Counted from the first letter of the stretch, positions 50,814 through 63,279 are shown. The stretch is 64,000 nucleotides of DNA from Distichodus sexfasciatus (GCA_032718565.1 JAVGVS010000109.1:302501-366500); one strand, 5' to 3'. Notes: a model not told the origin generated them from the letters alone. Program-made: numbers and translations.

Positions 50814-51566
50814 TAAAAGTAATTTATTAATTACATATATAATTATACAAATGCGACCCCGTTAACGATGAAGTGGTTCAAATAATGAGTGAAAATGCAG
50901 TGAAATGTAAACCTGGTCCTGTAATGAATTTCAAATAACATTTAACAAATAGCAATACATTATTTATTTATTTATTTATTTATTTAGTTATTCAATAATA
51001 ATTATATTTAGGAATAAATTTTTAGATAGAATCATTATTTTTTACATTGATTTTATAATTGTTTTACAATTAGTTTATATAGTTTGTAGCATATAATGTT
51101 TCTGCTGTAGCCATATATTAAGAATTATAAAAAGTATCAAACTTCTACATTGCTTCAACTGGAATATAACGCTTGAGAAAAGTGTACATTTGCCGAATTC
51201 AGTTCTGATGTTCTGAAGTTCTAAATAAATACCTGCTGCAACATTAAAGGAAGATCCAGGTTACTCATGTTTAGTTGATATTTGTTTATTGTATTAATGA
51301 AACCACGTTTAAAAATAAAACAATGTACAGCGTAAACATATGTATCTATATAACTTAAAACAGTTATAGAGTCTCGAGCAGGAAAATATAATTGCCAAAA
51401 TGTCGTACATTAGCGACGCCTGTTGGTGCAAACGTGCATTGGTCGTAAGAACACAGCGGAAGGATTTTGGTTACATTTGGGCCAAATTTGTGGGGGATAT
51501 AATGTATAAACAACAACATTAACTAAACAAATTTTTTCTGCAATAGGCAGCTTTAGTTGGTTTCGT

Positions 51567-51572
51567 TTTATT
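51567..51572 (-). terminator. dand5: dand5 poly(A) signal AATAAA
   Basis: The minus strand reads AATAAA in an AT-rich setting 218 bases beyond the stop codon. It predicts a 3'UTR of about 235-245 bases, of which about 90 are the TG/AG microsatellite. Confidence 0.6.
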
Positions 51573-51697
51573 GTAAAGAGAATTTCCCTTAACAATATAA
51601 AGTGGAAAAATCCAGGACCTGGTTTGGCCCTTTGGTCAAAAAACGCAGGCTATCAATTATGAGCCGTAATCAACACTTTCTTGCGGTTAAGCGCAAC

Positions 51698-51698
<1 letters not shown>

Positions 51699-51789
<91 letters not shown>
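51699..51789 (+). repeat. Compound (CT)n(CA)n microsatellite = proximal 3'UTR of dand5
   Basis: About 58 bases of CT-type repeat followed by about 24 bases of CA repeat. On the coding (minus) strand this is (TG)n then (AG)n starting directly after the dand5 stop codon. Confidence 0.95.
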
Positions 51790-52047
51790 TTATAAATGGT
51801 CCGACGTATTTTCCCTCCCGGTTTCGCATTTGCACTCCTCCACCAGCATTACGCGCTTCTCCCGCACCTGTGTCCCGCAGCGCAGGGGCACGCGCACGGT
51901 GCGCGCTCTGGACGGCGCACATCTCGTGCACGGAGCGGCCCGGTGCACTAGCGTCTCACCGCTGGGCGGCACGAACATGGAGCTGCACTGACCGAAGCAC
52001 AGCTTGTTGTGAACAGTGACCACCTCACAGCCTTCCTCCGTGATCCG
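51790..52047 (-). CDS. dand5: dand5 coding exon 2 (DAN cystine-knot domain)
   Basis: Encodes residues 163-247 (RITEEGCEVVTVHNKLCFGQ... to SDHL) and TAA at 51790-51792. The acceptor is cacttccacag|CGG at 52047; the intron between exons is 594 bp. With C155 of exon 1 the cysteines are 155, 169, 179, 183, 202, 205, 219, 234 and 236, spacing C-x13-C-x9-C-x3-C-x18-C-x2-C-x13-C-x14-C-x1-C, as expected for the DAN family. CFGQC and the closing ECKC are hallmark motifs. The protein should bind Nodal ligands outside the cell. All expected cysteines are present and the frame is intact, so the gene looks functional. Only the stop codon and a short link separate the coding region from a compound TG/AG microsatellite in the 3'UTR. 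Confidence 0.95.
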   Translation of the reverse strand, partial: RITEEGCEVVTVHNKLCFGQCSSMFVPPSGETLVHRAAPCTRCAPSRARTVRVPLRCGTQVREKRVMLVEECKCETGRENTSDHL

Positions 52048-52641
52048 CTGTGGAAGTGAAAATTAAAGTGTTAGACAAAAAGTTAAAACATTTATAAATT
52101 TAATGTTAAAATTGTTAATTACCGAAAATTATTCTTTACTTTAAAATATTTAAGCTTATATGAAAACTGCCTGTCTAAAAATGTTTTTAAAGTGACTGAA
52201 TAATTCATTGAAACTGTCTGAAAAATTAGTCAACATGTGCTAAGCATATCTCCTTCAACAAGGTCGGAAAATAAAATATTAAGAATGGATAAATCGATTT
52301 TGGTTTACATTTAAATAATTTTACTGTAGATTTTTATGTTATGACTTTTGCTTTCCTTTTAACGTTATCATTTACCTTTTTGCTGTGTGCGCATGAGTGT
52401 GTACTTTAAAATGAAAAGGCCTAATTTTGTGTTGTTAAAACTAAAGTGATCAGTATATAATTAGAAAAAAAAACGTATTTAAAAGCATATAGTTAGAGAA
52501 TTAAAAACCTATTAAAAATATTTTTCTTGCCTTATTTAAACTTAATTAGTCGCATATTTTTTAAAGTAGAAATTATATCCAAGGTTAAATGATAGAGTGG
52601 AAAAGAAGAGTCTGTGACCCCAAATGAACACTGTTAGATAC
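52048..52641 (-). other. dand5: dand5 intron (594 bp)
   Basis: A single phase-0 intron within the cystine-knot region, donor gtatct and acceptor cacttccacag. It is AT-rich, with no repeat or ORF of note. Confidence 0.9.
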
Positions 52642-53127
52642 CTGTGTAAAAGGCACCGCCGCGCAGCTCTGCGCCTCCAGGTCTTTAGGGTTGATGGGAA
52701 GAGAAAGCATCTCCTTCTCCTTCTTCTCCATCACCCTCTGCCACATCTCCATGCCCTGCCTCTTCTTGGCGTCGTGTACGCGCGGCCGCTGCGCAACGGG
52801 ATTACGTGTGGACGAAAACGAGGAGGAGGAGGAGGAGGAAGAGGACGGACCGGCGCGACCGAGCGCCAAAAAGGCGGGGAACGAGCTCCGGCTTGGCGCG
52901 TCTTTAAGTTGGACTCTTCTCCCAAACAAGCCCGAGGCCTTCCTAAGGAAATGTGGGCCGACCTTAACGACTCTCACTGATCCCCGAATCGGTTCGTCTG
53001 CTCCGGTACCGGAGGATTCCAAATCGTGGTGCGCGTGCCGAGGAAAATCTTCAACCGAATTGCGCGGGAAAGCGCGCACAAGAGAGGCCAAAGCCGCCAG
53101 GAAAAACACAAAATGTAATGGGCTCAT
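52642..53127 (-). CDS. dand5: dand5 (Charon/Cerl2/Coco) coding exon 1
   Basis: Encodes residues 1-162 of a 247-residue secreted Nodal antagonist of the Cerberus/DAN family, which in vertebrates restrains Nodal at the left-right organiser (Kupffer's vesicle in fish). The ATG at 53125-53127 starts MSPLHFVFFLAALASLVRA, a clear signal peptide with likely cleavage before FPRN. A variable, basic pro-region follows. It contains nine consecutive serines (95-103) encoded by a TCC/TCT run, and KKRQGMEMWQRVMEKKEKEM (121-140). The exon ends with the first cystine-knot cysteine (C155, in SCAAVPFTQ) and a donor CACAG|gtatct, phase 0. The reading frame continues upstream of this ATG only to a TTG, so the ATG is the natural start. 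A TATA box lies about 200 bases upstream. The length agrees with my memory of zebrafish Charon (about 240 residues). Confidence 0.95.
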
Positions 53128-53328
53128 CTTCCTCGGGCTAAGAGAGTATCTGAATATGTTTTCAAAATAAAGCTGGTAAAGCAATTATTTTAAAACGATA
53201 CAATATTTTCCGTTTTTGTCGTTTTTCAAAATTCAAATCACCCGAAAATATGCACGTGTCTAATTCCGGTTCAAGGTTCCTTATGGTCACCTTGCTGTCT
53301 TTGCTAAACTGCAGTGGCGCAGGCCGCT

Positions 53329-53336
53329 CTTATATA
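53329..53336 (-). promoter_or_regulatory. dand5: dand5 TATA box
   Basis: The minus strand reads TATATAAG followed by a GC-rich start region, about 200 bases upstream of the dand5 ATG. It predicts a transcription start near 53300 and a 5'UTR of roughly 170 bases. Confidence 0.65.
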
Positions 53337-54783
53337 GTAGCCCAGGCATCTTTTACTGCTATTTTCACTTTATTGTAGCAATAACTCCATCATTTCGTCA
53401 TTAGGGCCGCATCCTAAAAAGCCTGCGGGAAAATTCACACATTAGATTTTCGTCCTTACAGGTGAATTCGAGAAGTGGTGGCAGGAAGGAAGGTGAGGAA
53501 GGATGATTAGCGTGGGAAAAAGGAGTACAATAGTACCTGTTGGCCATAGATTAGCCTTTGATGGTAGACTAAAAGGAAAAAATAACAATGACAGAAAAAA
53601 ATGAAGTGATGAAAAAAATAAACCCATTAGATAGAAAATAAAATTATTTAGGCTAATTGTTAAATAGAAATCGATTAAATCAAATAGAAGTCATTCAAAT
53701 TTAGTCAAAGGAACTTATTGAAATAGGCAGGGGTGCAATAAACCCTTAGTCGTAAATGTATAAAGTAGTTAAATCTACTAATTTCCTTCAATAATAAATC
53801 CGTAATATATTTATGACTAAATAAAGTTGAAAGGCTGGGGGTTGTGGTTCTACGTTCAGCGCGTTATCGTGCGCACCTGCCCACGGTACTTCAGAAAAAA
53901 AGGGCAGGTGTGAAATGCCCCAAACTCATATAACACCTCTCACATGCACTGTGTTCAGTTCCTTTCCCAGGGGAAAAGGGTCGGGAATAACATTTAAATA
54001 ATCACTCGTCAAAATGTTATTCAAATAATTTTACTCTACATTTGATCAAGTATAATGATGCACGAAAGAACAAATAAACGACTGCGATTAATGCGTTTGT
54101 GAGAGGAAAACAAGAAATGTTAGTTCTATTGCAGGTGGATTTTTGATCAACAAAATAAAGAGTAATTTTAGATTTTTTCCTTATTACGAAAAAAGATACA
54201 CAACAAAATATATAAGGAATGCATCAAATAATACATTGTAAGTACATTTTAAAACTGTTATAAAGAGTAATTGCCTATTAATACGAGGATTATCTTTCAA
54301 TTAAGTACAGTAAGATTAAAGGTGTTTTGTGAATTATGGCAGTATGTCAAAATGCTTTTGCATTAAATATGTATATGTAATGCACTGTACATCATGATTT
54401 ATATTTTTAGATTTTATATATTTTTATTATGGTGGTATTAGGTATATTGCGCATTATTGCATCAACTTATAACAATTGTGTTTCGTGACGTTTTATTAAC
54501 AAAAATAGCAACAAAACAGAACACACAAGCACAATCGAGTAAAACAAATCCAACAAAAATATCACTGGAAATGTGGAACTGGAACATGACAGTTACATTT
54601 ACAGACAGTATTTACCTAATTTACGGTGCTTAGGTTGGCAAGTAAATACAATTAATCGATCTCATTATAATAATGATCATTCTGCAATTGAAATAATCCA
54701 TAATATACATTTCAGTTGCATTTGCCTCGACCCGAAGGTGTGAACACTTTACTCTGATCACCAGCAGGGGGAGACAAAGTAAA

Positions 54784-54794
54784 ACACACACACA

Positions 54795-54860
<66 letters not shown>
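54784..54860 (+). repeat. Long (CA)38-type microsatellite
   Basis: The longest CA run of the window, interrupted only by CGCGCA near 54795. Confidence 0.97.
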
Positions 54861-54862
<2 letters not shown>

Positions 54863-57800
54863 AAATAAATATTACAGTTACATTTAACCTTAACCCTACC
54901 AAATCTAAAAGCAAATTAAAAGCAAATCTTACACCTCTTTTAGTTTCAGCTCAAATATAACCTTCCACTTCCAAATCCCCTCTCAAAGCCAAAAAGAACT
55001 GACAAATATGAGGTTTTCCAATCTTTTTGGGAGGCAAATACGACGGGTTCAAACACTTCCAACAGAAAGCTTCTTCTGAGGCTTATGTCCAGGTCTTAAA
55101 GGCCTCCTTTGCAGGGTTTGGAGCCGTTGCTGCGCGAGAAATGACTGGGGCTTTTCAGAAATGCAGCTGTGTGATATCTGATGATAAGCTAAGATCTGAA
55201 CAAAAGACAAATCCACTAAAGGTTGAATGGGCAAATAAAGGCCAATAGTGCCAGCAATTTATTTGTGTAACATGTAAACACACTCTTTCTTACCATACTG
55301 TGCCAGGCCATTATATGATCCTGTTCATCTTTGGTTTTTGTGCAGCTGGATGATTTATTTATGTCTTTCTCCATCTCTATTTCGTCCATTAATGGCAAAT
55401 ATTACTACAGTGTCCTGTGAAATGGTTGAAGATAGTAAAAACATTTTGAGACTGAAGTGAAAAAAGATTATTAATACTTTCTAATAATTCTACTGGTATG
55501 AAAATACAAGAAAAATATGTTTAAATTTGCTTTGACAAACCTGTCAAGACTGCTGCAGATATGAAAGCGTCGTCCTCAACAAGTGTAACAATTCGTTAGA
55601 GTTCCATGATAGTGGGAGGAGAGAGATGCTGAACACTCACCTCACAGTCTTGGGTATGCAAAACTCTGAGACAACATGAAAATTAGCCCCGATGACTGTT
55701 TGATCAGGGTTAAGTCCAGACTTCTTTCTACCGACCTTCACTGACTATGACATCAGTCCATTTGGCACATGATCTGTCCTAATTAACACAAATGACTTTA
55801 AACATCCCACTAACCATACCAGTGTGAATAAGCACTTTGGTACTTGATGTGTACAAGCTGTAAGAGCTTTTGCTTTTCACTGATACCAGAGATTGGGTAA
55901 AATGTGCTGATATGTTCTGGAAAAGTCCACCTACGCAGTATCGTGGCCCAGCATATACACCCACACACACACACACACACACACAAATATCCAGGGACAT
56001 TGAGCACGAGCTGATATGAAAGAAAGAGAGCTGGTGGTCAGGTGTTGTTATACAGGTCTGTAAAGGCCTCTTTGTGAATGGTGTGTTTCAAACACACACA
56101 ATTCAACACATAAAAAGGCAAGCTGCTGACCACTGCACATATTTCTATCTTTCACTCTCTCCTGCTCAGTCAGTCGCTCCCTCTCTCCACTCTGTCTCAC
56201 AAACAACAACTCAGACAGAATTGTCATGAATACAGAACCATGATTGCTAAGAATGAACTGAGTTTCCTGTCATGTGTGTACATGTGTCTGCATATGTGTT
56301 TGTGGTTATTTCATGGAATCGTCACTTTGGCTTACACTGAACTCCCTGTTCCTCAGAAGGTTAATGAACGTGTATATTCATATGACCACAAACCACAGGA
56401 TAGCTTTCAGTGTGTGTGGGGGTACTTGATTGAATGGGAAAGAAGTCGGCACTTTCTTAGAACTTTAGTCATTTCTGATTATGAGCTCATTTGATCATTA
56501 TTCTAATTTTCGGATTATTAATTCATTTTAAGATATTGTATCAATCAATAGTTGAACTGTCCAAAAAGGTTTTAAAAGTGTCCTGCCATCAGGGTATAGA
56601 TATTTTAAATTTAGTAAATTGTTTTACTGCAATGCATGAAGTCATTTTATATATTATGCCAAATTAAAAGATATTATTAAGTCAGGCGGCAGAGTAATTC
56701 CTGTCATTTAATAAATAAAAGTTAATAAAAAACAAAAACTGGTAAATGAATATGCTTCACACGCACACAAAGCAGTATGATGTTGTGTGCATTGACTGCA
56801 AACGTTTGTATCATCACAAAAATCTTTGTGAAATGAACAGTGAAAAAGTGAAATAATTATATGCAACGATCAGTAAACATGATCGGGTTTTTACTATAAC
56901 CAGAAATGAATGGAAATATAAAAAGTTATGAGTCAACCTGAGGGTCTGGAATGACTGTCGACTTTTACTTGAAATGACTACTATCACTGCTAGCATTTTA
57001 TAACATGAGCTTTCTCTCTTTCTTTGCTTTTTCACATTTGGGTGACATATTATAGTGTTTTATAGAAAAGTTAAACAGCTTGGAACACTTGTACATGAAC
57101 ACTGACATTTTACAAACTGAAACTGCAAAATCTCTAAAAAGTGCAACTCCAAAACTGAAAAAAATGTACACTATAAAATGGAAAAACTGATTTAAAAAAT
57201 GCCTGTTACAAATGTTAGTAAATGAATTGCACTTGTTTTTATTTACTTATATTTCATATTTATTTACTCTGTATCTTCACATAACAAGCTAGTCTAAAGG
57301 CCACAGACCGGCTCTGCCGTAGAGGTCACCATTTCTGATAGCTGCTATCATATTATAATATAGTAACTGAGCTAGTGACTGGGGTACAGCATTGTAAAAG
57401 TTAATAATTAGCAGGGTTATCAGGGAAAGTAACTATTGTGGAACCTTTTTTTTTTAAATGTTCAAAGAACCTCTGATGGAACTTTAAATTTGATTGTATA
57501 TTCAATTATTAATAATAAGACAGAATATTAAATATGCTTAATGAATGAAATGAAATAAATGAATATCAATTAAATATAATTAAATAGAAAGCATTATACA
57601 CTTATCTATACTATTTTAATGTTGCTGTGGGACAATGTAAGACAAGACACCTATAAAATCTGATATATTATTGGAGATATGATCATTTCTATGTTTATAA
57701 TAGTTGAACAGTAAAACACTATACATGTTTTAGAACTATTGATATTTATTGCACCTCTACAGGCCGCAACTAACCATCCAATAAGTCCATAATTAAATTA

Positions 57801-58339
57801 TGCTTGTTAATCAATGGACCAGAAAAGCCCACTTTTTGTAGTGCAAATTAAATAAATCAAACTGTCACAACTTCAGACGTTGTAACGATCTAAATAGTGA
57901 TTAATTAGATTATTACCCAGCAATGACAATAATAACATCGTTAGTTACGCCGCCGTTTTCCCCATCCGTGTAGAGTACACATTTACTGAATTTTCTATAC
58001 AGACATTCAATTGTGTACATTCAAAACAACGCACCAAAACATATATTTATTCATATATTTGATACTCGCACTTTAATGTTATCCAGCATTTAGAATTACC
58101 ACATCAAGTCTATACTACTGAATTGCTTTTGCATGGAGTGCGAAGTTTATCCACAAGTATTTTTCCTATTTGGATTATGTGCATTCCTGTGCTGTGTTCA
58201 AAAATGCATTCTCTGTAAATCATAAAAGATCTGTGTACGTTTTGTGTCCTCATGGAAAATAAAGACAAATCGCAAGCCGAGCAGTTGTGCGTTCTCTACT
58301 TCTAATTCTAGTTCTAGTTTACTTCATTCCTAGTTTACA

Positions 58340-58650
58340 ATCTATATTTTCTATTCTATTTATATATTGTTTATTCTGTGTGCCTTATTTGTTCGTTGTT
58401 CTTTGTTCTTTATTTCCTACTGCACTGTAAAAACTGGAGCCACGTCGTCGCGTCTCTCTGTATATTTGTACAGTATATCGCAGAGATGACAATCGAGTTT
58501 ACTTTGAGCGCCTTGGAACATTTTGTTTTTCAGTTGAAATCTACCTCCATATGTCCAAAGAGCACCGCTGATTTGCTGAAGAGACCAGTGCAGCACTCTT
58601 GGCCTTTGTTATTTTTGTTAAAAGTTTACTTTGACTTTGACTTGACTTTA
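58340..58650 (+). mobile_element. Retroelement 3'-end-like repeat
   Basis: Contains 'TGCACTGTAAAAACTGGAGC', 'GAGATGACAATCGAGTTTAC' and the ending 'CTTTGACTTTGACTTGACTT'. It resembles a fish retroelement tail that I remember as 'GACAATAAAGTTTACTTTGA'. The tail motif occurs twice (about 58486 and 58618), so a second segment may be inserted. The 95-residue ORF across it is not a gene. Confidence 0.4.
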
Positions 58651-60081
58651 ATGGCAGATACGTGACGCGTAACGCACTTGTCCACGACGGGTCTCCACGT
58701 CCGTTCAGCAAGAAAAGGCGAAGCAGCGCCCCCTAGGGTCACAAATTCCGATGGTCACAGAAACCGGTGTAACGCCGGCACCATTTCTTTTAGTGGAAAA
58801 TTTGGAAACTGGCACCGACACCGGTTGAAGCAAGATCGCTATGAGTTGCTCTGGATGCAGTTTTTTAATGGATTTTAGCGTGTGCGGTGCAGTTCTTTAG
58901 TTTGTACTCCCACCTGCCCGTCGCTACCTAAATGGTCGTCGCATCTATTCTTTGCTGCGTTCTGTTACGTCCATTTGTTACAGTCTGGAGCATTCATGCA
59001 TTCATTTATTAAAAAAAAACAAACAAACAAACAAACTACTACAACAACAACAACAAACAGGACCACAGTGAACACACACAGGCTAGATGCCCAATAGTTC
59101 ACGATTATTCTCAAATCTGACTTTTACGTTAGGTCGTTTATAATATTTGTTTAGCTGTGGTAAATATCATATTCCAGCGTGAACTGACCATTGCTCAGAG
59201 CTAACCTGCATGCACAAAAAGACCAACGTTTAAAACATGTCATTGGTAGTTAAAATATGAGTTTATTAGCAGATTTTAATGTTATGTCCCTGTTTATATT
59301 GTGGTTATATTTAAAGTTATGATTCGTTTAAGAGATGAGTTAAAGTTAGACTTAGGATTGGGGTTAGTTTTGATTAGATTTGGGGACCGGAAGCGATTAG
59401 GGTAAAAGTTACTGATGTCCATTAAGAAAGCCCTGAATAATTTTGGATTATTCAGTTGATTATTCAGTTCACTTGATGCGACAACGCTGCAGTTTCTTAA
59501 TCCGACCACTAGGCCGCGCTGTGAGCCACATTCAGACGAAAACTTGTTAAGCAGAACATCAGAAAACCCAAAATTAAGCTGCGTTATTTTTCAAACCTTT
59601 CCCCTAATAATAGTTGGTGATATTACTGTCAATGAAACTCAACAACTTCCTATGAAGGACTCTCACTACCTTGTGGAGGAATCATATTTTTATCACAACA
59701 CTAAGCGCCAGCCTTCATTAAGACAGAACTGATCTTAGGCCAGAACCTGTTTGCAGACTGTAAGAGGCTGGAGTCATGAAACTTCAGGAGCTTTGGGTAG
59801 AGACAGTTCCTCTTCTCGAGGACGATCTCTTCTCTACGATGAGCGACACTGAAACAGCATATGCGAAATTTCATGTTTTGGGCGTGGTTCGTATCAATGG
59901 GCACAGCGCCATCAAGTTACATGCATTTCAAATTAAAAAATCCAGTTAAGAAAAGTTGCATGTATTTTCTCTATAGATGCGAAGAACTTATTCCAGTATG
60001 TGGATAACTGACTTCTTAATTGGATATAATTGGCATAACATTTAGTGCACAGGTTTTCTGTACAGAACATCACAAATCAAT

Positions 60082-60400
60082 CAGGGGCGTTTCAGGGGCC
60101 CCAGAAAAAAAAGGAACCTGGAAGCCCCCTCCCCATGCGCCCTTAACATCCCCCAAACCCTTCAGGAACTTCATATTTTGGCGGGAGCACGAATCACAAA
60201 CCTGGCTGGGCCCCTCTTGAGGGGGATTCCGATAACAGTGCCGTTGCACTTTCCTGCATTGACTGATCATAGAATTTAAAAGGATGCTCACAGCTGTCGT
60301 TGCTGTTATTCAATACATAACCAGTCATGATCGGAGGCCCCAGGTCAGTTTGGGGCCCTCTGCAATTGCTTGGTCTGCTTGCCCTGTTGCGACGAGCCTG
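60082..60400. mobile_element. Candidate non-autonomous hAT-like DNA transposon
   Basis: Begins CAGGGGCGTTTC and ends with the near-complement GCGACGAGCCTG. hAT elements often carry CAGGGGCG-type ends. No clear 8-base target duplication is visible, so the ends may be decayed. Confidence 0.35.
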
Positions 60401-60477
60401 AACACGATGCAGGCATGAATGTAGATGAAAAACACATATTTACAGAATTTCGAAGAGTGACTTGTTTTTTTTCCTAA

Positions 60478-60590
60478 TCACACAACAACTTAGGGTCAAG
60501 GGCCTCGTTCAGGGGTTTAAACCAATCTTATTATCACCAACACTTAGACCACTTCACCACCTGCTTGTCTGACTCACAAAAACACATACG
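60478..60590 (-). mobile_element. tRNA-derived SINE head fragment, copy E (minus strand)
   Basis: The reverse complement reads GGTGAAGTGGTCTAAGTGTT, then CCTGAACGAGGCCCTTGACC and CTAAGTTG, collinear with the head and body of copy B. Truncated before the tail. Confidence 0.5.
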
Positions 60591-60788
60591 CACACACACC
60601 AATTGTACAGGTTGTGGCATGCATTAATATAACTGGGCTAGTGGGTTAAGTTATGGAGAAATGGTACGGTCAGGATCGTCCTGTTCTCAGCACAGGTGTA
60701 TGTGTCACTCTCTTTCTCTATCTGTATCTGTCAGTCCATCAAGTCCATCTGACATTAATTATCCTATTCTATGCATTACTGCCACTTT

Positions 60789-61130
60789 GTGTGTGTGTGT
60801 GTGTGTGTGAGTGTGTGTGCCCGCATCCTGCTTTACTGAAAATTACTCCAACCCAGCCAGACCGGTTCAGACAGTGTAAAAAAATGTCTAGCCATAACTA
60901 CACCTGTCTACTGCTGTTGCGCTCTAACAACATAACAGCAGCTCTGTCTGGATAAAGAGTTTATCTTATCGCCACTCCGGGTCTGGCTTTACACTAGACT
61001 AAACTCTCTCTCTGTCTCTCTCCCTCTCTCTCTCTCTCTGTCTCTCTCTCTCTCTTTAAAGATAACAGCTCCGGTAACAACATTGTCTCTCTCTAGCTCT
61101 CTCTCTCTCTCTCTCCGTGACATTCAGAGC
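60789..61130 (+). repeat. GT and CT microsatellites
   Basis: A GT run at 60789-60818, then CT runs at 61006-61055 and 61082-61116. Confidence 0.9.
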
Positions 61131-61464
61131 AGCGTGATTGAAGCGTGAACTGTGCTGGATCAGATAAGGAGCTTTAGAGCTGCTTTTAATAGTGTAATTG
61201 TCTAAGTGCAGCTAACCACTAAGTATAGTAACTCAAACATTTAGAATCTGTTTGCTTACACGAAACACTACCGGTCACACATACTTGTTTCTAAATATCT
61301 GTGGGACCCAGAGGTCAAACATATGTCACAAGCATTCTCTGTCTTTAGCCATAAATATTTACCAAAAATTATAGGTGCTGTGTTGACTTCTATTATAGAA
61401 ATCTATCATCTTATCATATCATATTATATCATATTATCTATCATTTTTACATTCTCTAATATGT

Positions 61465-61515
61465 ATTTGATCCACTGTGGCAACCCCTAACGGGAGAAGC
61501 TGAAAGACAAAGAAG
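61465..61515 (+). mobile_element. Retroelement tail fragment
   Basis: 'TGATCCACTGTGGCAACCCC' followed by TAACGGGAGAAGCTGAAAGA and AAAGAAGA matches a tail (CTGTGGCGACCCCTAACGGGA...) that I recall as common in fish. Confidence 0.45.
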
Positions 61516-62540
61516 AGGATTTTATATATATATTGTAAATATATAAGCAAGAATGCAAAAGAGGAAAAGAAGACAGAGAAGAGAGAAGTGTGTGTGTGTG
61601 TGTATACTCATGTCCATTTGCGTGGGTGTGCATATATACGTGTTTGAGGAACACTGGGCGTCTAACTTTAACTGTTCCTGACAAATTCCGCTTTTTTGTC
61701 TCTGTTGCTGTTCCACAGATGTGTTTCCTTCCTGAAAATAAAAGTGGCACTTCTCCACCCTCCTCCTCTCTCCCTCTACTTCTCCCTTCTTCATCCGCAT
61801 TGGATGCCATTAGCAGGATGTTGTGTAAGACTGTCAGCAAAGACGTTTGCATTTCATTTCCAGTGAAGAGCTCTTGTAATTCAGATTGATCACAGCTGCA
61901 GCTGAAGCAGCAGCAGCAAGTTTTCGGCATCCGCGTGGAATGATAGAATTTAAACAAACATCAAGATTCATGCAAATGCTTTTTTTTCCCCGAAATAAAA
62001 TCAACTGTGGTTCCTTTCTCAGGCCAATTGTTCAGAGCGTTTGTATATTGTTTGTGAAAATCTACAGACTTCTGTGTAAAGGATTTCTGTCATCGTTAAT
62101 AGAAGAGAGCGAGAGGCACGTATATGCCTTTAAACACTGTCACAAGTATTCATAGGACAAAGCATTGTCTGCTTTTACAAAGGAAGACTGGTTGGACTGT
62201 TTTTCCATCCTAGATTAGTACTGGTTTGCATGACTCTAATAATGTTTTTTATTGCTGGTCGTTAAACCATCTCTGGCCCTAAACTAAGCTCTAAGTAACG
62301 CTGGAAAATCTCTAGATTTGTATCTGCTACTACAGGACCTGTTATTATGTGGGTCTGTAATCAGAGTTGGGTTCATTCTGAGCCGCTGTGTTTGAAAAGT
62401 AAAGTTTCTGATTCTCAGTACAACTGCCTCAGCAAAGTGCAACTCGTCCGATTCTAATCTGATGCCTCTGCTCATACTGACTAAATGGCGGATTAAAAAT
62501 TAGAAAGTGAGATCAAGAAAGTGGAGGTGTGAGAAAAGAG

Positions 62541-62541
62541 A

Positions 62542-62576
<35 letters not shown>
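62541..62576 (+). repeat. (GA)n microsatellite
   Basis: A nearly pure GA run of about 36 bases. Confidence 0.95.
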
Positions 62577-62579
<3 letters not shown>

Positions 62580-63279
62580 AGAATAACAAAACAAGGCCTT
62601 CCTAGATATGAGGTAACTCAAAGACTGAAATGACTAGAACAGTAAACAACAACAGCAAACAAAGACTCCCTTCACAATTCGTTCCATCCCACTCCCTCCC
62701 TCCATCCCTGAAGGCTGGGGCTGGTGTGTGACTGTGTGCAGTGTAGCCACAGATCAAACCCTATATTTAAGTGTATACCTGTATTTAATGTATAACATCT
62801 ATGTTTTTTTTAAACATGTTTCTACCCAGTGTGTGTGTGCATGTGTTTAGCCAAATATTTAAAAAATTGTCTTTACATATATATGCTTATCATTGTTGGG
62901 CAATAATATGTCACGGTAGTATAATTACTGAATTTAAGAAGGTATGGTATGGAATGTCAAAAACAACAATAATGCAGTTGTAACTTTATTAAAACATTAA
63001 AGATATTCATCGAATTTATTACAATCATTAGTTTAGTTAACACAATTCCATTATAATATTATGTTATTTTGAGTGCCATAAAGAACACTGGGCCTCATTC
63101 ACCAACCGAAATTTGTTCTTAAAATATATGCATTTTTCACAAAAATTCTGACATTCACCAGTGTTTTCTTATTCCTAGATAAGAACATAACTTACATAAG
63201 TTTTATTGGATGCCTGTTAGTGCAAAAGACTGTTATTTGGAATAATATTATACCCTCGAAGGGCCAATTTTTCACTTGA

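Larger units (their letters stand above)
31661..51566. other. Intergenic region between the distal nfix promoter and the dand5 3' end
   Basis: About 20 kb without a supportable gene. AT-rich unique DNA at 32.1-36.0 and 44.6-45.5 kb, the SINEs and remnants listed, microsatellites, the GC-rich block at 38.7-39.8 kb, and mixed unique DNA at 42.3-42.6 and 47-50.7 kb that may hold enhancers. Confidence 0.7.

Noticed and set aside
53128..53184. Longer dand5 start (MLYQLYFENIF...)
   Set aside because: The first codon is TTG, not ATG; the ATG at 53125-53127 directly yields a signal peptide.
54784..54860. Regular spaced repeats as a CRISPR-like array
   Set aside because: It is a simple CA microsatellite in a vertebrate genome; there are no spacers.
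58378..58665. A 95-codon plus-strand open frame starting MCLICSLFF
   Set aside because: It overlaps a retroelement-tail-like repeat and has no recognisable domain.
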